DNA of 64,000 nt from Ignatzschineria ureiclastica (GCF_003121845.1 NZ_QEWQ01000006.1:124001-188000); one strand, 5' to 3'; numbered from the stretch's first letter, positions 1 to 9,013 are shown. The notes: generated by a model from the sequence alone, not told the origin. Numbers and translations are program-made.

Positions 1-966
1 ACAGTTTTTGCTCTCTACGTGAACGCTGCTGAGCAAGTCGGGATCATGCCCTGTTTGAAAAGGGATTAAGACGCCTTGGGATAATTCATATTCCCAAAGA
101 CAACGGTCGGGATCATGCCCTGTTTGAAAAGGGATTAAGACAGGTACCCCATATCATCACAGTCTTCGTATACGTCGGGATCATGCCCTGTTTGAAAAGG
201 GATTAAGACACTTTAGTTACCACAGTGGCAGAGCTAGCCACGTCGGGATCATGCCCTGTTTGAAAAGGGATTAAGACGACTTTAAGCCATTTACCTGATT
301 TGTACACTGCGGTCGGGATCATGCCCTGTTTGAAAAGGGATTAAGACAGATTTTCACGCGTCTCTCAGCTTCCGCTGAAGTCGGGATCATGCCCTGTTTG
401 AAAAGGGATTAAGACTTATTACTTCTACGGGTTTCCGCAGACTCTTCCGTCGGGATCATGCCCTGTTTGAAAAGGGATTAAGACGGAGATCTGGTTACGA
501 ACGCAGATCAACCGTAGTGTCGGGATCATGCCCTGTTTGAAAAGGGATTAAGACACGTTTCTTCATACGTTCAAGGAAAGAAGAAGATGTCGGGATCATG
601 CCCTGTTTGAAAAGGGATTAAGACAATATTCTCTAATGTAGGTAGATCTTTATATAGTCGGGATCATGCCCTGTTTGAAAAGGGATTAAGACGCTTTATC
701 CTTGCGGGATTTCGCCAAAGATTTGAGGTCGGGATCATGCCCTGTTTGAAAAGGGATTAAGACTTCCCAATCCAATGTGTTGCGTTATACAACGAGGTCG
801 GGATCATGCCCTGTTTGAAAAGGGATTAAGACAGATAAGTCTGTAGTGGTTTCTACAGCAGTTATGGTCGGGATCATGCCCTGTTTGAAAAGGGATTAAG
901 ACACTGAGTTGTAAGTAGACTTCTTAACTTTAGAAGTCGGGATCATGTTTGAAAAGGGATTAAGAT
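1..966 (+). CRISPR. CRISPR array 1 (left end outside window)
   Basis: Fourteen repeats lie at 37-966. Thirteen are 36-bp copies beginning GTCGGGATCATGCCC and ending GGGATTAAGAC; spacers are 32-35 bp. Bases 1-36 are a spacer, possibly cut by the window edge. The last repeat (936-966) is a 31-nt variant that lacks GCCCT in the middle and ends in T instead of C, marking the leader-distal end. A short CCCT/AGGG dyad lies inside the repeat. Orientation is inferred from array 3, whose leader is on the left, and from the terminator on the right; the 3' end ATTAAGAC would be the crRNA 5' handle. No cas gene is in the window. The repeat looks like a class 1 (type III or I) repeat, but I cannot assign a subtype. 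Confidence 0.98.
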
Positions 967-972
967 AAAGAG

Positions 973-1000
973 AAAGCCTTCATTATGAAGGCTTTTTTAT
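973..1000 (+). terminator. Terminator after CRISPR array 1
   Basis: Nine-base-pair stem AAAGCCTTC/GAAGGCTTT (973-981 and 987-995) followed by a T-rich run. The same hairpin follows arrays 2 and 3 immediately after the last repeat, so it is part of a conserved array trailer. Confidence 0.85.
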
Positions 1001-1006
1001 TGTCTG

Positions 1007-1196
1007 AAATAAGAGGATTTATCCCACCGCCGGAGCGAATGACCTCGTTCTTCCCGCAATCCCGCGCCGGCAGGTTTGGCATCTTGCATGCCGGGGTTGT
1101 TTGAGAAGTTGAGAAACTGCTCACTCGCGGGCGCGCGGTTGTTCTGGACTTGCAAACATTCCCTCCCGCCGTGAGTCTGCTTTATTAAAAATCACT
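1007..1196 (+). repeat. Dispersed island repeat, full copy
   Basis: GC-rich unit of about 190 bp starting AAGAGGATTTATCCCACCGC, with blocks GAATGACCTCGTTCTTCC, CCCGCGCCGGCAGG, GGCATCTTG and CCTCCCGCCGTGA. It recurs in the same orientation at 7919, 8174, 9047, 10227, 14140 and 22113, with shorter pieces at 1197, 7488 and 10500. GC content is far above the flanking genes. Short ORFs inside it are artefacts of the repeat. Confidence 0.9.
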
Positions 1197-1345
1197 AAGA
1201 AGATTTATCTCATCGCCGGAGCGAATGATCCCGTTCTTCCCGCAATCCCGCGCCGGCAGGTTTGGCATCTTGAGTGCCGAGATAAGAGGATTTATCCCAC
1301 CGCCGGTAAAATAACCTCGTTCTTCCGGCAATCCCGCCGGCGTTG
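1197..1345 (+). repeat. Two truncated copies of the dispersed island repeat
   Basis: Two partial head segments in tandem (about 1197-1282 and 1283-1345), each beginning with the GATTTATC(T/C)CA(C/T)CGCCGG block. The second breaks off after the AATCCCGCCGGC stretch. Confidence 0.8.
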
Positions 1346-1360
1346 TTTACTTTGTGCGGG

Positions 1361-1390
1361 GCAATAAAAATCCCGCGGTGGGCGGGATTT
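1361..1390 (-). terminator. Terminator downstream of res
   Basis: Inverted repeat AAATCCCGC (1368-1376) and GCGGGATTT (1382-1390) with a 5-nt loop. Read on the minus strand it is followed by TTTTTATT. It lies about 85 bp past the res stop codon, in the right direction to end the mod-res transcript. Confidence 0.75.
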
Positions 1391-1476
1391 GTGGGTTTAT
1401 TTTGTTGTGGATAAAACGTTCTTCATTGACGGAATGATAATCCCTTCCTCTAATGTTAGAGACTTATCAATGGCGC

Positions 1477-4400
1477 TTATTTACGAAGAATATCGAGCAT
1501 TGTGGCATAATCTTTGACAACCCCATAAGAGATCGAAGGGTCACCGGGATTGATCGTATTGAAGAAACGGCGGGCGCATTCGATTTTGGCCGCTTCTACG
1601 CCACGAATCTCCATGGTGGAAGTGGTTCCCTTGGTTTCTGCCACAAAATAGATATACTTTACGCTCCCCTCTTTGAAAGTGATCGCCCAATCGGGGTTGT
1701 AATCACCCACCGGTGTTGGGATTTTAAAGCCACTTGGCAATTTAGCATACACAACCACTTCCTCATTCTTCTCAAGCTCGGCGATAAAATTTTTCTCCAC
1801 TTGGGAATCTGTGACCGCATATTCTAGAACGTGTTTCTCAAGTGGACCATTGGCGCTTTTAGAATCAATTTTCACCTGTGCATCGGTAAAGAGCGCGGTT
1901 TCATAACGCGCTTCTAATGGATTATAGGTCACCTGATTGATAATAATCCGCGCTTTTTGCTGATTGATAATCCGCGAGGCTTGCGTAATAAAATCCTCAG
2001 GGTTTTGCGCAAATTGGGCAAATACCGCCGACTCAATGCTCGATAGAATCGTGGCAATCGTCTCTCGGGTTAAATAGGTATTTTGCGCTATTTTCCCTAA
2101 AAGATCATACTTCACCGACGCGCTATATTCGTGCTGATAGGATTCCCGCTTCACCTTTCCTGACTGGATTAAACTTCCCTTCGCAATATCGTCATCAGAA
2201 ATCGATGCATTTTGCATTCCCCGCTGAATCACATATTCCAATTTTCGCACGCGCAGTTCCTGGTCTATGGCTGTCACACTGTGGTTAATCAAGCTTTCCG
2301 TATCGATTTTGACCTGATAGATCGCCTTACGATTAATCCGATTCCAAAGTGCTTGGAACTCTTTGCGCTCAAGATTATGTTGCTTGATCCGGTTTTTCCG
2401 CGCTTTAGCACTATCTTCTAAGAACTTCTTGGCGATATTCGGATCTAAAATTTGATCCACGAGTTTCGCAATCTCCTCTTCCTTACCGGCAAGCGTGCCG
2501 CTGATCGGTGCAAGCGCGTCATTTTTCCTTGCTTCTTGATAGTGATCGCTAATCGTACGATCTGCCGGATGAATATAATCATTCTCCCGCAGATACCCCA
2601 TAATATCTTCCGCTAAATCTTCGGTAATGAGTAGTTCCGTCCCATCTTCTGTCTTTATTCTACGATCTTTGAAGAAACTGACGCTCGCCGTTCTCGGACG
2701 ATCTTTCAACTCTTCTAACAGCTCACTTTGTAGGCTCGATGCAAAACTCTCGTAGGATTCATTAGCCACCACATCTAGCACATTAATATCGTGAACCATC
2801 GCCGGATCATCTTGACGCTCCCCTTGCTGATTCACTGAAATTCGTAATCCGCGCCCAATCTCTTGCCGGCGGGAAATCGTATTATCGCTATGTTTGAGCG
2901 TACAGAGGGTAAAAACATTCGGATTATCCCAACCTTCCCGCAGTGCCGAGTGGGAGAAGATAAAACGAGTCGGCTCGTTAAAGGAGAGTAGGCGCTCTTT
3001 ATCTTTCAAAATCAGGTCATAATCATTCGCATCAGTCGATTCCCCTTTACCGCTAGGATCGACTAAGCGATTCTGCTTATCAATGGAGAAGTAGCCTTTA
3101 TGCACCGACTCGACAACCGCTTGCTTTAGGTAATCGTGATAGGCTTCATCCTCCTCAGTGAGCGCTAACTCCGAGAGATATTGATCGCGAATCTGCTGAT
3201 ACTCCTCTTCAAACATCCGCGCATAGAGCCCTTTGGTATCCTCTCGCTCGTAATCCCGATATTTCACTACCTCATCAATAAAGAAGAGGGAGAGAGTTTT
3301 AATACCTTTTTTGAAGAGATATGGCTCTTTCTCAAAATGGGCACGAATCGTCTCACGAATCTGAATCCGGCGGATATCCTCTTCAGAAACATCGCCGGTA
3401 GCTTCGCCAACGCTTAACTGCACACCATTTTCAAAAGAGAGTCGCTGATAATCAGGGGTGACTTCAATATCGGTGACCAAATAACCGCTCTTATATTGCT
3501 CCATCTCGCCGGAGAGCGCGTAGAGATTATCCCCTTTCTCCACTTTGCGCACAACGCGGGAAATGTTGCCACTGCTGCTTTTCACCTCCATCATCAAACG
3601 CGCCACCGGCGGTTTTTTGCTCGAAAGATCAATGCCCTCAAGATAAAGATAGCCATGCGTTCCCTCGTTGGTATTAAGGGTAATGCCCCGCACAGAGATC
3701 CGCTTTACCAATTTTTGATTATAAGCATCGACGGCATCTAAGCGATGAATGAGGTTATTCTCTGTCTTATGAGTCGCTGAATAACGGAGGATCGCTAACG
3801 CATTAAACTCCTCAAGCGCTTCCATTGTGCGCTTTCCTTCCATCTTCTGGGGTTCATCGAGGATTAGAATAGGGTTATTCGCCTTAATCACATCAATCGG
3901 CCGGCGAGATTGGAAGCTATCTAACACATCATAAATCCGGCGATTATCCTTCCCTTTTGAGTTAAAGGCTTGGATATTCATAATCATCACATTGATGCCG
4001 GCATCTGTTGAAAAGGCCTCCACTTCATTCAAACGACTAGAGTTATAGATAAAGAAACGCGCCTGTTTATGGTACGCTTCGAGAAAGTGATCTTTCGTCA
4101 TCTGAAAGGATTTATAGACCCCTTCCCGAATCGCAATGCTCGGCACCATAATAATAAATTTGTTCCAACCGTAACGCCGATTGAGCTCAAAAATGGTCCG
4201 AATATAGACATAGGTCTTCCCCGTTCCTGTCTCCATCTCAATATCGAGATTCACCGGCGCTTGCGGTGTTGAGATCAATTTATCAGAGATTTTGAGATAT
4301 TGTTGCTGTTGTACTTTTTGAATATTAGCTAATATCTCTTGGCCTTTCAGTTGTAACGGCGCATTTCTAAACCCCGCATCATACGCGCCCTCTTGCTGAA

Positions 4401-4542
4401 TAGTCTGTGTCTGCCCTTTTGCCGTTGTGCCGGGATCAACGCGATACTGCACGCCGGTACTAAAAGGTTGCCCTTCAAAGCAATCGACCACCGCATTCAC
4501 AGCGGCTAATTGATAGGGATATTGTTTAAATTTAATCTTCAC
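1477..4542 (-). CDS. res: Type III restriction endonuclease Res subunit
   Basis: A 1021-aa ATP-dependent restriction subunit of the EcoP1I/EcoP15I kind, which works with the adjacent Mod subunit. The N-terminal half is a superfamily 2 helicase core with Walker A ETGTGKT (about 104-110) and a DEPQ Walker B (about 229-232). The C-terminal half carries a PD-(D/E)XK nuclease: NPDW at about 949-952 and AETKG at about 968-972. Length is usual for the family. The start is a GTG at 4542; an AGGAGGG ribosome site overlaps the mod stop codon, so translation is probably coupled to mod. All recognised motifs are intact and I see no frameshift. A hairpin terminator follows at 1361-1390. Confidence 0.95.
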   Translation of the reverse strand: MKIKFKQYPYQLAAVNAVVDCFEGQPFSTGVQYRVDPGTTAKGQTQTIQQEGAYDAGFRNAPLQLKGQEILANIQKVQQQQYLKISDKLISTPQAPVNLDIEMETGTGKTYVYIRTIFELNRRYGWNKFIIMVPSIAIREGVYKSFQMTKDHFLEAYHKQARFFIYNSSRLNEVEAFSTDAGINVMIMNIQAFNSKGKDNRRIYDVLDSFQSRRPIDVIKANNPILILDEPQKMEGKRTMEALEEFNALAILRYSATHKTENNLIHRLDAVDAYNQKLVKRISVRGITLNTNEGTHGYLYLEGIDLSSKKPPVARLMMEVKSSSGNISRVVRKVEKGDNLYALSGEMEQYKSGYLVTDIEVTPDYQRLSFENGVQLSVGEATGDVSEEDIRRIQIRETIRAHFEKEPYLFKKGIKTLSLFFIDEVVKYRDYEREDTKGLYARMFEEEYQQIRDQYLSELALTEEDEAYHDYLKQAVVESVHKGYFSIDKQNRLVDPSGKGESTDANDYDLILKDKERLLSFNEPTRFIFSHSALREGWDNPNVFTLCTLKHSDNTISRRQEIGRGLRISVNQQGERQDDPAMVHDINVLDVVANESYESFASSLQSELLEELKDRPRTASVSFFKDRRIKTEDGTELLITEDLAEDIMGYLRENDYIHPADRTISDHYQEARKNDALAPISGTLAGKEEEIAKLVDQILDPNIAKKFLEDSAKARKNRIKQHNLERKEFQALWNRINRKAIYQVKIDTESLINHSVTAIDQELRVRKLEYVIQRGMQNASISDDDIAKGSLIQSGKVKRESYQHEYSASVKYDLLGKIAQNTYLTRETIATILSSIESAVFAQFAQNPEDFITQASRIINQQKARIIINQVTYNPLEARYETALFTDAQVKIDSKSANGPLEKHVLEYAVTDSQVEKNFIAELEKNEEVVVYAKLPSGFKIPTPVGDYNPDWAITFKEGSVKYIYFVAETKGTTSTMEIRGVEAAKIECARRFFNTINPGDPSISYGVVKDYATMLDILRK

Positions 4543-4551
4543 AATGCCCTC

Positions 4552-6477
4552 CTAGATCGATTTCAATTCTGTATTCGGCGCAATCTGCTTCACTAACTGT
4601 TCGGCATTGATCTTCGTATCATTATCAAGGTAATGATTATCCCGAAAGAGCAGGCGCAGCGGTTCTTTCGCCGCTAAGGTTTGCACAAGGCTTTCGGTAA
4701 TGCCGGCATCAAAGCAAGCAATCAGCGCATCACCCGCCACAAAGAAGACCTTTTTCCCCTCAATCTCTTCAGTGGCAATCGGCAGTGAGAGTTCCAAGCC
4801 CCAATCAAGCATCACTTGGAAGAGGAGATCTTCCGGCGTGCGATCTGCCTTCACATTATCCACCTGTTCAAGGAGATCCGCTTGCGATAACTCGGCAGGA
4901 TGATAGTAAACCTCTTTCATATTGCTACTATCCACTTTAAAGACCCGGAAACCGATATCCCGATTCCAATCCTCGTGAATATTCTCCGATTCTAAAATCT
5001 GCTTACCGGCGCGGCGAATGCGCTCTTTGGAGATTTCGGCAATCGTTTGATAACCGGCTTTATAAGCTTCCGACTTCTCATCGGTGGCTTCCGGCAATTG
5101 CACCATAATAAATTTGCGATTCCCGCCATCTTCAGCATTGAGTTGCATTACGGCGTGGGCAGTTGTAGAAGAGCCGGCGAAGAAGTCGAGGATGAAATCA
5201 TTAGTATCTGTCATCAGCTTAAGAATATCCTTAATCAAATAGAGCGACTTAGGAAAATCAAAGGTTTTTGCACCTAATAGTTGATCTAATAATTTCGTGC
5301 CATAATGATATCCATGATATTTCTTATCAATCCAATGAGTTTTAATTACTTGATCTTCCCGTAATTTTTCATAAATAATAATCTTCCCATCTTCAATTAC
5401 AGCCTCAATATCATTTTGTTCGTAACGTTGCCAGAACGTCTCTGGTGTTGTTTTCCACGTGCGTTCTTGTCCTGATTGAGTAATAGGATATATCGGCTCA
5501 AAACCTTCTCCATCACCCATTGAGATAACTAAATTCGTTCGATTTACATAAATAGGATAAAAGAAGGAAGGTTTATTCTCCCTTAGGGAGTATTTGCCAT
5601 CGGACAATCGAATAAAGTTCTTTCGTTTATAGAGACCCTTTTCATCACTAAATTGATACTCTTTTGCAAGCTCTGCATCTAATACTACTTTACGTAACTT
5701 CGCTTGTTCAATATTCTTTGCATAGACCAACATAAATTCATTGCTCGGCCCAAAGAACTTCGCCTGATTTCTACCCTCAGGTTTATGCACAACAGAAATA
5801 ATCCCAACTCTATTTTGCTCTCCATATATTTCATCAATAATGGAAATAAAATTTGCCAATTCGTTATGATCGATTGCTAAACATAGAAAACCATCTTCCT
5901 GTAATAAATTTCTCGTTAATCGCAATCTAGGGTAGATCATATTTAGCCAATTACTATGAAATAACCCATTACTACTATAATTAGTCACATAGCGATTTCC
6001 CTCTGCATCAATCTGCCCGGTGGATAGATAGTGCTCTTTAGCAGTCTCGTGGAAGTTATTTTTATAAAGAATGTCGTTGCCAGTATTATAGGGCGGATCT
6101 GCGTAAATCAACTTAAACTTACCGAGATACGATTCTTGCAGTAATTTCAGGGCTTCGAGATTATCGCCTTCGATAAAGAGATTCTCTGTGGCCTCAAAGT
6201 CCACACTCTCTTTTGGCGCTGGGCGCAAGGTTTTGGCAATGGGCGCATTGGCGGCTAGGAGCGATTCCCGTTTGCCGGGCCAATCGAGCTGATAACGTTC
6301 TACGGGACCTTCTACGAGTGAAGCGGAGAGCTCCTGCTTTAAGAGATCAAAATCAATAGCGCGAGTAATATTGCCCTCGGCATCTTTCACTTCTGTGACA
6401 CACATCGGGAACAGCTCGGCAATTTTATCGATATTGTGCGCCGTTAAGTCCGCAGACATCATTTTCAACTTATTCAT
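4552..6477 (-). CDS. mod: Type III DNA methyltransferase Mod subunit (N6-adenine)
   Basis: A 641-aa DNA N6-adenine methyltransferase, the specificity and modification subunit of the type III system. The catalytic motif DPPYNTGND lies at about residues 127-135, and the SAM-binding motif DFFAGSSTTAHAV in the second half, the order of beta-class enzymes. The target recognition domain lies between them, and a long C-terminal tail follows as in EcoP15I Mod. A TTG three codons upstream is also in frame, but I prefer the ATG at 6477 (MNKLKMMSADL). res begins 9 bp past its end. No simple sequence repeats of the kind that make some Mod genes phase-variable are seen. The recognition sequence cannot be read from this. 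Confidence 0.95.
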   Translation of the reverse strand: MNKLKMMSADLTAHNIDKIAELFPMCVTEVKDAEGNITRAIDFDLLKQELSASLVEGPVERYQLDWPGKRESLLAANAPIAKTLRPAPKESVDFEATENLFIEGDNLEALKLLQESYLGKFKLIYADPPYNTGNDILYKNNFHETAKEHYLSTGQIDAEGNRYVTNYSSNGLFHSNWLNMIYPRLRLTRNLLQEDGFLCLAIDHNELANFISIIDEIYGEQNRVGIISVVHKPEGRNQAKFFGPSNEFMLVYAKNIEQAKLRKVVLDAELAKEYQFSDEKGLYKRKNFIRLSDGKYSLRENKPSFFYPIYVNRTNLVISMGDGEGFEPIYPITQSGQERTWKTTPETFWQRYEQNDIEAVIEDGKIIIYEKLREDQVIKTHWIDKKYHGYHYGTKLLDQLLGAKTFDFPKSLYLIKDILKLMTDTNDFILDFFAGSSTTAHAVMQLNAEDGGNRKFIMVQLPEATDEKSEAYKAGYQTIAEISKERIRRAGKQILESENIHEDWNRDIGFRVFKVDSSNMKEVYYHPAELSQADLLEQVDNVKADRTPEDLLFQVMLDWGLELSLPIATEEIEGKKVFFVAGDALIACFDAGITESLVQTLAAKEPLRLLFRDNHYLDNDTKINAEQLVKQIAPNTELKSI

Positions 6478-6582
6478 AATTATCAATAGATTTTCAAGTT
6501 ATTATTAAAAATCAAATATTATGAGTTAATTAATTATTTATGTCTAACGGTTATTTACTTTTTGTGTAATCTTATTTACTTA

Positions 6583-7263
6583 TCAAACAATTTTATTTAC
6601 CGATTTTAATTCATTTAATTGCGTTTTTAACTGCTTTAATTGTTCATTAAGCGCCACCCGCTTCTTAAATTGTTTCTCATTGCGAATCTGCTTATTGAGC
6701 TTGGCAATCTCCGCCTCTAACTTCCGGCGTTCTTCCGCCTGCGTGAGAAGCACCTCAATCGGAACTTCCGCCTCCGGCACAATCTCCGCCGGCATTAGGG
6801 ATTTGAGAATCGCCTCATAAAGATGCTCTAAAGTAATGGCGGTGGGCAACGGTTTTCGTTCCTTATCTAAAGGATAGTAGGGACTCTGGAAATAGGGGGA
6901 ATCCTGAATAATTTTTTTCTTTGTCGCATCTAACCGTTTATGGGTGGCAGTTACATAGCACTCTTTCGGCGTGATGATCTCAAAAATTGTAATCTGCGGA
7001 ATCGCTGTATCGATCGCTTTTAATAGCTCGGGATTAAGGGTTTCGCCTTTAAGCGTGATCTGAAATATCTGAAATTCAGGAACACGCTCGCCCGCCTCTA
7101 ACCGAGTTGTGCTCGGCGCTAATTTATAGAGCCAAACAATCTTCTGAATCTCATCAGTCAGCGCTCGCTTGAGTTCCGGCGTTAATGTCAGATGTTTCAG
7201 TAACGCTTCTTTGGTTAAAGGCTTCTGATAGAGCGCATCTGTAGGATATTGAAAATAGGCCAT
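6583..7263 (-). CDS. DUF4391-family protein of the type III R-M module
   Basis: A 226-aa protein of unknown biochemical role. From memory it matches the DUF4391 family, which commonly sits in operons with a PLD/SNF2-type helicase, Mod and Res. The visible sequence is mixed alpha/beta, then a charged coiled-coil tail (about 165-220) rich in Lys, Glu and Gln (EERRKLEAEIAKLNKQI). It has no signal peptide or membrane segment. The ATG at 7263 has a good AAAGGAG site. mod starts about 105 bp downstream on the same strand. The usual upstream neighbour, the helicase, is replaced by a 24-codon remnant (7267-7341). The intact helicase lies 3.4 kb away, beyond two CRISPR arrays. Confidence 0.8.
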   Translation of the reverse strand: MAYFQYPTDALYQKPLTKEALLKHLTLTPELKRALTDEIQKIVWLYKLAPSTTRLEAGERVPEFQIFQITLKGETLNPELLKAIDTAIPQITIFEIITPKECYVTATHKRLDATKKKIIQDSPYFQSPYYPLDKERKPLPTAITLEHLYEAILKSLMPAEIVPEAEVPIEVLLTQAEERRKLEAEIAKLNKQIRNEKQFKKRVALNEQLKQLKTQLNELKSVNKIV

Positions 7264-7266
7264 CTG

Positions 7267-7341
7267 CTACTCCTTTGGCATCACAATGCACATGAATAAT
7301 TTAAAATGATCTACCACTTTTACCCTACTCTGATTAAACAT
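7267..7341 (-). pseudogene. 24-codon remnant of the helicase gene (internal deletion)
   Basis: An open frame begins ATG at 7341 (MFNQSRVKV), continues as VDHFKLFMCIVMPKE and stops with TAG just before the DUF4391 start. Its last 15 codons align without gaps to the C-terminus of the helicase encoded at 10703-13993 (LDDFELLAFIVIQEA, TAG). The start codon, ribosome site and about 90 bp upstream resemble the region before that helicase. I infer that an ancestral helicase gene here lost nearly its whole body in one in-frame deletion. A GAGGGGAG site precedes the ATG, so it may still be translated and act as a leader peptide coupled to the DUF4391 gene. Confidence 0.75.
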
Positions 7342-7430
7342 CTGAACTCCCCTCAAATTGATCCCCAAAGATTCGGGCATAGGCGATATAATCTATTTTT
7401 TAATAAATTGTCATAATTTTAACTGAATTT
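7342..7430 (-). promoter_or_regulatory. Upstream region of the DUF4391-mod-res operon
   Basis: AT-rich segment about 75% identical by eye to 13994-14085 in front of the helicase gene. Shared blocks are GATTCGG(G/C)CATA, TATATAAT/GATATAAT and AATAAATTG, at the same distance from the start codon. The duplicated segment probably holds the promoter of both operons. Exact -35/-10 hexamers are not assigned. Confidence 0.6.
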
Positions 7431-7510
7431 AAAATAATTTTCCCACATCTCAAAAGTGGCTACTATCTTTATGGTTATAGTGAGATTCTAAGAGGGTTTA
7501 TTTCACCGCC

Positions 7511-7572
7511 TGGAATGAACTTTTGATAAGATCCACAGAAACCTTAGTAATTTCCGTTAATATTGCTATAAT
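7511..7572 (+). promoter_or_regulatory. Truncated CRISPR leader of array 2 with promoter
   Basis: These 62 bp match 9227-9288, the promoter-side part of the array 3 leader, with one mismatch. They end in TATAAT (7567-7572), with TTAGTA 17 bp upstream. In array 3 another ~173 bp of leader follows before the first repeat; here the array starts almost at once, so the leader-proximal part has been deleted. Confidence 0.75.
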
Positions 7573-7580
7573 GACTCATA

Positions 7581-7882
7581 GTCACGCCCTGTTTGAAAAG
7601 GGATTAAGACGCGATAGTTGCTTTAGAGAGTTGTTTTAAGTTGTCGGGATCATGCCCTGTTTGAAAAGGGATTAAGACCAATCAAATCTTTTATTGGGTT
7701 CATTTCAAGAGTCGGGATCATGTTTGAAAAGGGATTAAGACTTAGGGTTGTTTGTGGTCATCCCTAACATTAGATTAGTCGGGATCATGCCCTGTTTGAA
7801 AAGGGATTAAGACGGTAGAGATAGTTGTAAGACCTGCATTTACAGTGTCGGGATCATGCCCTGTTTGAAAAGGGATTAAGAT
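7581..7882 (+). CRISPR. CRISPR array 2 (short, leader-truncated)
   Basis: Five repeats and four spacers (32-36 bp), using the same repeat as arrays 1 and 3. The first repeat (7581-7610) has a decayed 5' half, reading GTCACGCCCTG and lacking the GGGATCAT block. The third (7711-7741) is the 31-nt form lacking GCCCT, an internal position for a variant that is terminal in arrays 1 and 3. The last repeat (7847-7882) is full length but ends in T. The array looks like a shortened, rearranged relative that still has its promoter remnant and trailer terminator. Without the rest of the leader it probably no longer acquires spacers (inference). Confidence 0.95.
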
Positions 7883-7888
7883 AAAGAG

Positions 7889-7915
7889 AAAGCCTTCATA
7901 TGAAGGCTTTTTTAT
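7889..7915 (+). terminator. Terminator after CRISPR array 2
   Basis: Perfect 11-bp palindromic stem (AAAGCCTTCAT and its complement, 7889-7910) followed by a run of T. Equivalent to the hairpins after arrays 1 and 3. Confidence 0.85.
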
Positions 7916-7918
7916 TGT

Positions 7919-8110
7919 CTGAAATAAGAGGATTTATCCCACCGCCGGAGCGAATGACCTCGTTCTTCCGGCAATCCCGCGCCGGCAGGCTTGGCATCTT
8001 GAGTGCCGGGGTTATTTGAGAAGTTGAGAAACTGCTCTCCCGCGGGCATGCGCTTGTTCTGGACTTGCAAACATTCCCTCCCGCCGTGAATGAGCTTTTG
8101 ATAAGAATGA
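7919..8110 (+). repeat. Dispersed island repeat, full copy
   Basis: Near-identical to the copy at 1007, ending in CCTCCCGCCGTGAATGAG and TTTTGATAAG. An AT-rich tail (8103-8173: TTTCTAATCTTTTTCCCAC, then TATAGTTATAGAT) joins it to the next copy, so the full unit is about 260 bp. Confidence 0.9.
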
Positions 8111-8173
8111 AAAAATTTCTAATCTTTTTCCCACATATAAAAAATAGATACTACCTTTATAGTTATAGATATT

Positions 8174-8440
8174 TCATAAGAGGATTTATCTCACCGCCGG
8201 AGCGAATGACCTCGTCCTTCCGGCAATCCCGCGCCGGCAGGCTTGGCATCTTGAGTGCCGGGGTTGTTTGAGAAGTTGAGAAACTGCTCCCCCGCGGGCG
8301 CGCGGTTGTGCTGGACTTGCAAACATTCCCTCCCGCCGTGAATGAGCTTTTGATAAGAATGAAAAATTTCTAATCTTTTTCCCACATCTCAAAAGTGGGT
8401 GCTATCTTTATGGTTATAGTGAGGTTCTAAGAGGGTTTTA
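8174..8440 (+). repeat. Dispersed island repeat, full copy with AT-rich tail
   Basis: Second copy in direct tandem with 7919-8110. Its tail (8381-8436) nearly matches 7441-7500, including TTATGGTTATAGTGAG and TTCTAAGAGGGTTT. It ends shortly before the toxin-antitoxin promoter. Confidence 0.85.
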
Positions 8441-8484
8441 TAATTCCTTAGGCACCGACTTCTTTTTCTCCATTGTCTTTAATA

Positions 8485-8524
8485 TTCAATCGCACTACAA
8501 TGTAATACAATTAGTATTGGAGGA
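8485..8524 (+). promoter_or_regulatory. Toxin-antitoxin promoter and candidate operator
   Basis: AATAC (8504-8508) and GTATT (8514-8518) form an inverted repeat around AATTA, overlapping a TACAAT -10-like hexamer (8506-8511) that has TTCAAT 15 bp upstream. A strong GGAGGA ribosome site (8519-8524) follows. A palindrome over the -10 fits autorepression by a RelB-type antitoxin; this is inferred. Confidence 0.5.
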
Positions 8525-8530
8525 ATCATT

Positions 8531-8752
8531 ATGACAGTAGTCAGTGTTAGATTAAATAAAGAAGAAGAGCGGATTTTTAAAGAATATGCCGCTTTTCATG
8601 GTCAAAGTTTGTCATCCTTATTTAAAAGTAGCGTGATTGAAAAAATGGAAGATGAGCTCGATTTAAAACTGCTCAAAGAAGCGATGGCTTACAATGAAAA
8701 ACATCCCGAAACCTATACCCATGATGAAGTTAAAAAAATCTTAAAGATATAA
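8531..8752 (+). CDS. RelB-type antitoxin (ribbon-helix-helix)
   Basis: A 73-aa acidic antitoxin. The N-terminus MTVVSVRLNKEEERIFKEYA has the short beta strand plus two helices of a ribbon-helix-helix DNA-binding domain (RelB/DUF6290-like). The C-terminal half (about 40-73, DLKLLKEAMAYNEKHPETYT) would wrap and neutralise the toxin. A GGAGGA site lies 6 bp before the ATG. The toxin ATG follows the TAA directly, so the two are translationally coupled. It is a plus-strand pair inside an otherwise minus-strand restriction module, between two CRISPR cassettes. The exact RelB/DinJ subfamily is uncertain. Confidence 0.88.
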   Translation: MTVVSVRLNKEEERIFKEYAAFHGQSLSSLFKSSVIEKMEDELDLKLLKEAMAYNEKHPETYTHDEVKKILKI

Positions 8753-9013
8753 ATGTACCAAGTTATCTATACCGCAAAAGCGGTGAAATCTTTGAAAAGG
8801 ATCGATAGAACTCAGGCGCAATTTATTTTAAATTGGATTGAAAAAAACTTAATAGGCTGTGCCGATCCTAGAATGAAAGGAAAAGAGATCAAAGGTGGAT
8901 TAGCTGATTGGCGCTATAGAGTAGGAGATTATCGCTTGCTCTGTAATATTTCAGATAAGGCCATTACAATTGAAGTCATTAATATTGGACATCGAAAAGA
9001 TATTTATAAATAA
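8753..9013 (+). CDS. RelE/ParE-family toxin
   Basis: An 86-aa basic protein of the RelE/ParE fold. The opening YQVIYTAKAVKSLKRIDR and the core GGLADWRYRVGDYRLLCNI and IEVINIGHRKDIYK are typical. The C-terminal GHRKDIYK resembles the end of RelE-type mRNA interferases, where basic and Tyr residues take part in ribosome-dependent cleavage; that makes RelE more likely than the gyrase-poisoning ParE branch, without certainty. Its ATG abuts the antitoxin stop codon and the toxin has no ribosome site of its own. It may stabilise the surrounding island. Confidence 0.9.
   Translation: MYQVIYTAKAVKSLKRIDRTQAQFILNWIEKNLIGCADPRMKGKEIKGGLADWRYRVGDYRLLCNISDKAITIEVINIGHRKDIYK

Noticed and set aside
4552-6477. 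Phase-variable mod gene (phasevarion)
   Set aside because: No homopolymer or short tandem repeat long enough for slippage was found in or before mod.
8065-8392. Short ORFs in the GC-rich repeats, also at 9024-9227, 10200-10597 and 14118-14440
   Set aside because: They translate the dispersed repeat itself (IAGRTRSFAPA-type strings), have no ribosome sites and recur with every copy.
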